DNA from: Reyranella sp.
GTDB taxonomy: Bacteria > Pseudomonadota > Alphaproteobacteria > Reyranellales > Reyranellaceae
DNA length: 6,843 nt
Direction of reading: 5' to 3'
Assembly (NCBI GenBank): GCA_016780605.1
Contig: JADHLS010000278.1
Coordinates: 1 to 6,843 of the forward strand
Translations under genes and position numbers: made by a program
The notes under the pieces: model-generated
The model's database searches: none
Told to the model about the DNA's origin: nothing
Seen by the model: the letters and a program-made list of their open reading frames with translations, nothing else
Shown here: one piece after another, positions 5,230 to 6,843 of the stretch
Position numbering within the stretch: position 1 is the stretch's first letter
Layout: every line of letters starts with the position of its first letter

Positions 5230-6831
5230 ATGAAGCGTCGTTCGTTCATCAGGACCACTTCCGCCGGCGTCATGGCAACCGCCGCGCCAGCCATCTGGTC
5301 GGAGGCCAAGGCCCAGGCGCGCAACGAGACGCTGCTGATCGTGGGCGAGAGCCCGCCCAACTCGATGGACATCCATGGCGTGGGCGCCAACCGGCCCGCC
5401 TACGAAGTGTCGTGGAACACTCATGACCGGCTGATCACCTACGGCGCCAAGAAGGACGCCAACGGCAACGATCACTACGACTACACCAAGCTCGAGCCCG
5501 AGCTTGCCACCGAATGGGACCTCAAGCCCAACTCGGTGACCTTCAAGCTGCGCCGCGACGCCAAGTTCCACGACGGCACGCCGATCACCGCCAAGGACGT
5601 GAAGTGGTCGTTCGATCGCGCCGTCACGGTGGGCGGCTTCCCGACCTTCCAGATGGCGGCGGGCTCGCTCGAGAAGCCCGAGCAGTTCGTCGTCGTCGAC
5701 GACAACACCTTCCGCGTCGACTTCCTCCGCTCCGACAAGCTCACCATGCCCGACATCGGCGTGCCGGTGCCGGTGATCATGAACTCCGAGCTGTGCAAGA
5801 AGAACGCGACAGCCAACGACCCGTGGGCCATGGAATGGTGCAAGAACAACCATGCCTCGGGCGGCGCCTACAAGGTCGAGCGCTGGCAGCCTGGCCAGGA
5901 AGTCGTCTATGTGCGCAACGACGACTGGAAGAACGGGCCGATGCCCAAGATCCGGCGCGTCATCATGCGCATCATCCCCTCGGCCGGTAACCGACGCGCG
6001 CTGCTGGAGCGCGGCGACGCCGACCTGTCGTTCGACCTGCCGTCGAAGGATTTCTCCGAGCTGAAGTCGTCGCCCAAGCTCACCGTGATCGGCACGCCGA
6101 TCGAGAACGCGATGATGTATCTCGGCATGAACGTCAACCAGAAGCCGTTCGACAACGTCAAGGTGCGCCAGGCCGTGGCCTGGGCGCTGCCCTATCAGCA
6201 GATCATGGACGCGGTGCTGTTCGGCCAGGCGATCCCGCTGTTCGGCGGCGCCGACAACATGTTCAAGGGCGTCTACTGGCCGCAGAAGGACGGCTACAAG
6301 ACCGACATCGCCAAGGCCAAGGCGCTGATGGCCGAGGCCGGCTATCCGCAGGGCTTCGAGACCACGCTGTCGTTCGACCTCGGGCTTGCCAGCACCAACG
6401 AGCCGCTCACCGTGCTGGTCCAGGAGAGCCTGGCGCGGATCGGCATCAAGACCACGATCAACAAGGTTCCCGGCGCCAACTGGCGCGGCGAGCTCCTGAA
6501 GAAGAACATGCCGATGATCACCAACGCCTTCGGCGGCTGGCTGAACTATCCGGAGTACTTCTTCTTCTGGTGCTATCACGGCCAGAACGCCGTCTTCAAC
6601 ACGATGGGCTACAAGAACCCGGCGATGGACGCGCTGATCGACAAGGCGCGCTTCACCACCGGGCCGGAGTACGAAGCGGCGGTCAAGGGCTTCATCGACA
6701 TGGCCTTCGAGGAAGTGCCGCGCGTGCCGATCTACCAGCCGCTGCTCAACGTGGCGATGCAGAAGAACATCACCGGTTACCGCTACTGGTTCCATCGCCA
6801 GCTCGACTATCGCCAGCTGGCGAAGGGCTGA
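5230..6831 (+). CDS. ABC transporter substrate-binding protein, family 5 (peptide/nickel/DppA-OppA type), Tat-exported
   Basis: 533 residues, normal for the SBP_bac_5 family of periplasmic proteins that capture peptides, opines, nickel chelates or other small organics and pass them to an ABC permease. The N-terminus has a twin-arginine signal, KRRSFIR (2-8), then a short hydrophobic stretch and a likely cleavage after AQA (28-30). Family landmarks: the lobe-I LEPELATEW (88-96), FHDGTPITAKDVKWSFDRA (113-131), GGAYKVERW and VRNDDW (211-233), RGDADLSFDLP (261-271), KVRQAVAWAL (311-320) and a C-terminal VPRVPIYQP segment. ATG 5230 has AGGGAG (5218-5223) 6 bases upstream and places the Tat signal at residue 1; the frame extends to 5056 but that part would overlap promoter elements. 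The permease and ATPase genes probably follow beyond 6843. Being divergent from allophanate hydrolase and behind a sigma-54 promoter, it may import a nitrogenous substrate; the ligand cannot be read from sequence. Confidence 0.92.
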   Translation: MKRRSFIRTTSAGVMATAAPAIWSEAKAQARNETLLIVGESPPNSMDIHGVGANRPAYEVSWNTHDRLITYGAKKDANGNDHYDYTKLEPELATEWDLKPNSVTFKLRRDAKFHDGTPITAKDVKWSFDRAVTVGGFPTFQMAAGSLEKPEQFVVVDDNTFRVDFLRSDKLTMPDIGVPVPVIMNSELCKKNATANDPWAMEWCKNNHASGGAYKVERWQPGQEVVYVRNDDWKNGPMPKIRRVIMRIIPSAGNRRALLERGDADLSFDLPSKDFSELKSSPKLTVIGTPIENAMMYLGMNVNQKPFDNVKVRQAVAWALPYQQIMDAVLFGQAIPLFGGADNMFKGVYWPQKDGYKTDIAKAKALMAEAGYPQGFETTLSFDLGLASTNEPLTVLVQESLARIGIKTTINKVPGANWRGELLKKNMPMITNAFGGWLNYPEYFFFWCYHGQNAVFNTMGYKNPAMDALIDKARFTTGPEYEAAVKGFIDMAFEEVPRVPIYQPLLNVAMQKNITGYRYWFHRQLDYRQLAKG

Positions 6832-6843
6832 GCTCAGTTCCTC

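Noticed and set aside
5224..6795. 523-codon minus-strand open frame
   Set aside because: Antisense shadow of the transporter binding protein; Val/Leu/Arg/His-rich with no family features.
1..6843. CRISPR arrays, tRNA or rRNA genes, transposases
   Set aside because: No regularly spaced repeats, no tRNA-like cloverleaf or rRNA segments and no transposase motifs were seen on either strand.

Overview
The window looks like the chromosome of a high-GC alphaproteobacterium. Third codon positions are strongly G/C, spacers are compact, Shine-Dalgarno sites are recognisable, and the gene families are typical of soil or aquatic Hyphomicrobiales or Rhodospirillales. The genus cannot be fixed from the sequence alone.

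Layout, left to right: (1) the 3' part of an FMN-dependent alpha-hydroxy-acid dehydrogenase/oxidase (1-873, +), running in from outside the window and followed by a strong hairpin. (2) A 400-bp gene-free spacer (874-1274) with small inverted repeats. (3) An unrecognised 295-residue protein (1275-2162, +) built as a tandem duplication of one winged-helix-like unit, with a 14-bp direct repeat at its own start. (4) A convergent junction with a 15-bp-stem hairpin lying over the stop codon of the next gene. (5) A leftward pair: allophanate hydrolase (4975 to 3185, -) followed 33 bp later by a short-chain dehydrogenase/reductase (3151 to 2399, -). (6) A 254-bp divergent control region (4976-5229). 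(7) A Tat-exported family-5 ABC transporter substrate-binding protein (5230-6831, +). The rest of that transporter is presumably just beyond the right edge.

The best functional story is nitrogen scavenging. Allophanate hydrolase releases ammonium and CO2 from allophanate, the last step in using urea (through urea carboxylase), biuret or cyanuric acid. The divergent substrate-binding protein would bring in an organic substrate. Its gene is preceded by a near-consensus sigma-54 (RpoN) -24/-12 promoter, the promoter class tied to nitrogen control. The same divergent region carries three copies of a TTGCATACAA-like motif whose centres are 30 and 20 bp apart, about 140-190 bp upstream of the predicted sigma-54 start. 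A weaker sigma-54-like box faces the hydrolase and overlaps one of these sites. Neither the regulator nor an upstream allophanate-producing enzyme is in the window, so the real substrate is open.

The least explained item is the duplicated helix-turn-helix protein. Two near-identical recognition segments in one chain, beside a direct (not inverted) repeat with 22-bp spacing, suggest a single-chain regulator that reads tandem sites. An insertion-sequence end is a competing explanation for the repeat.
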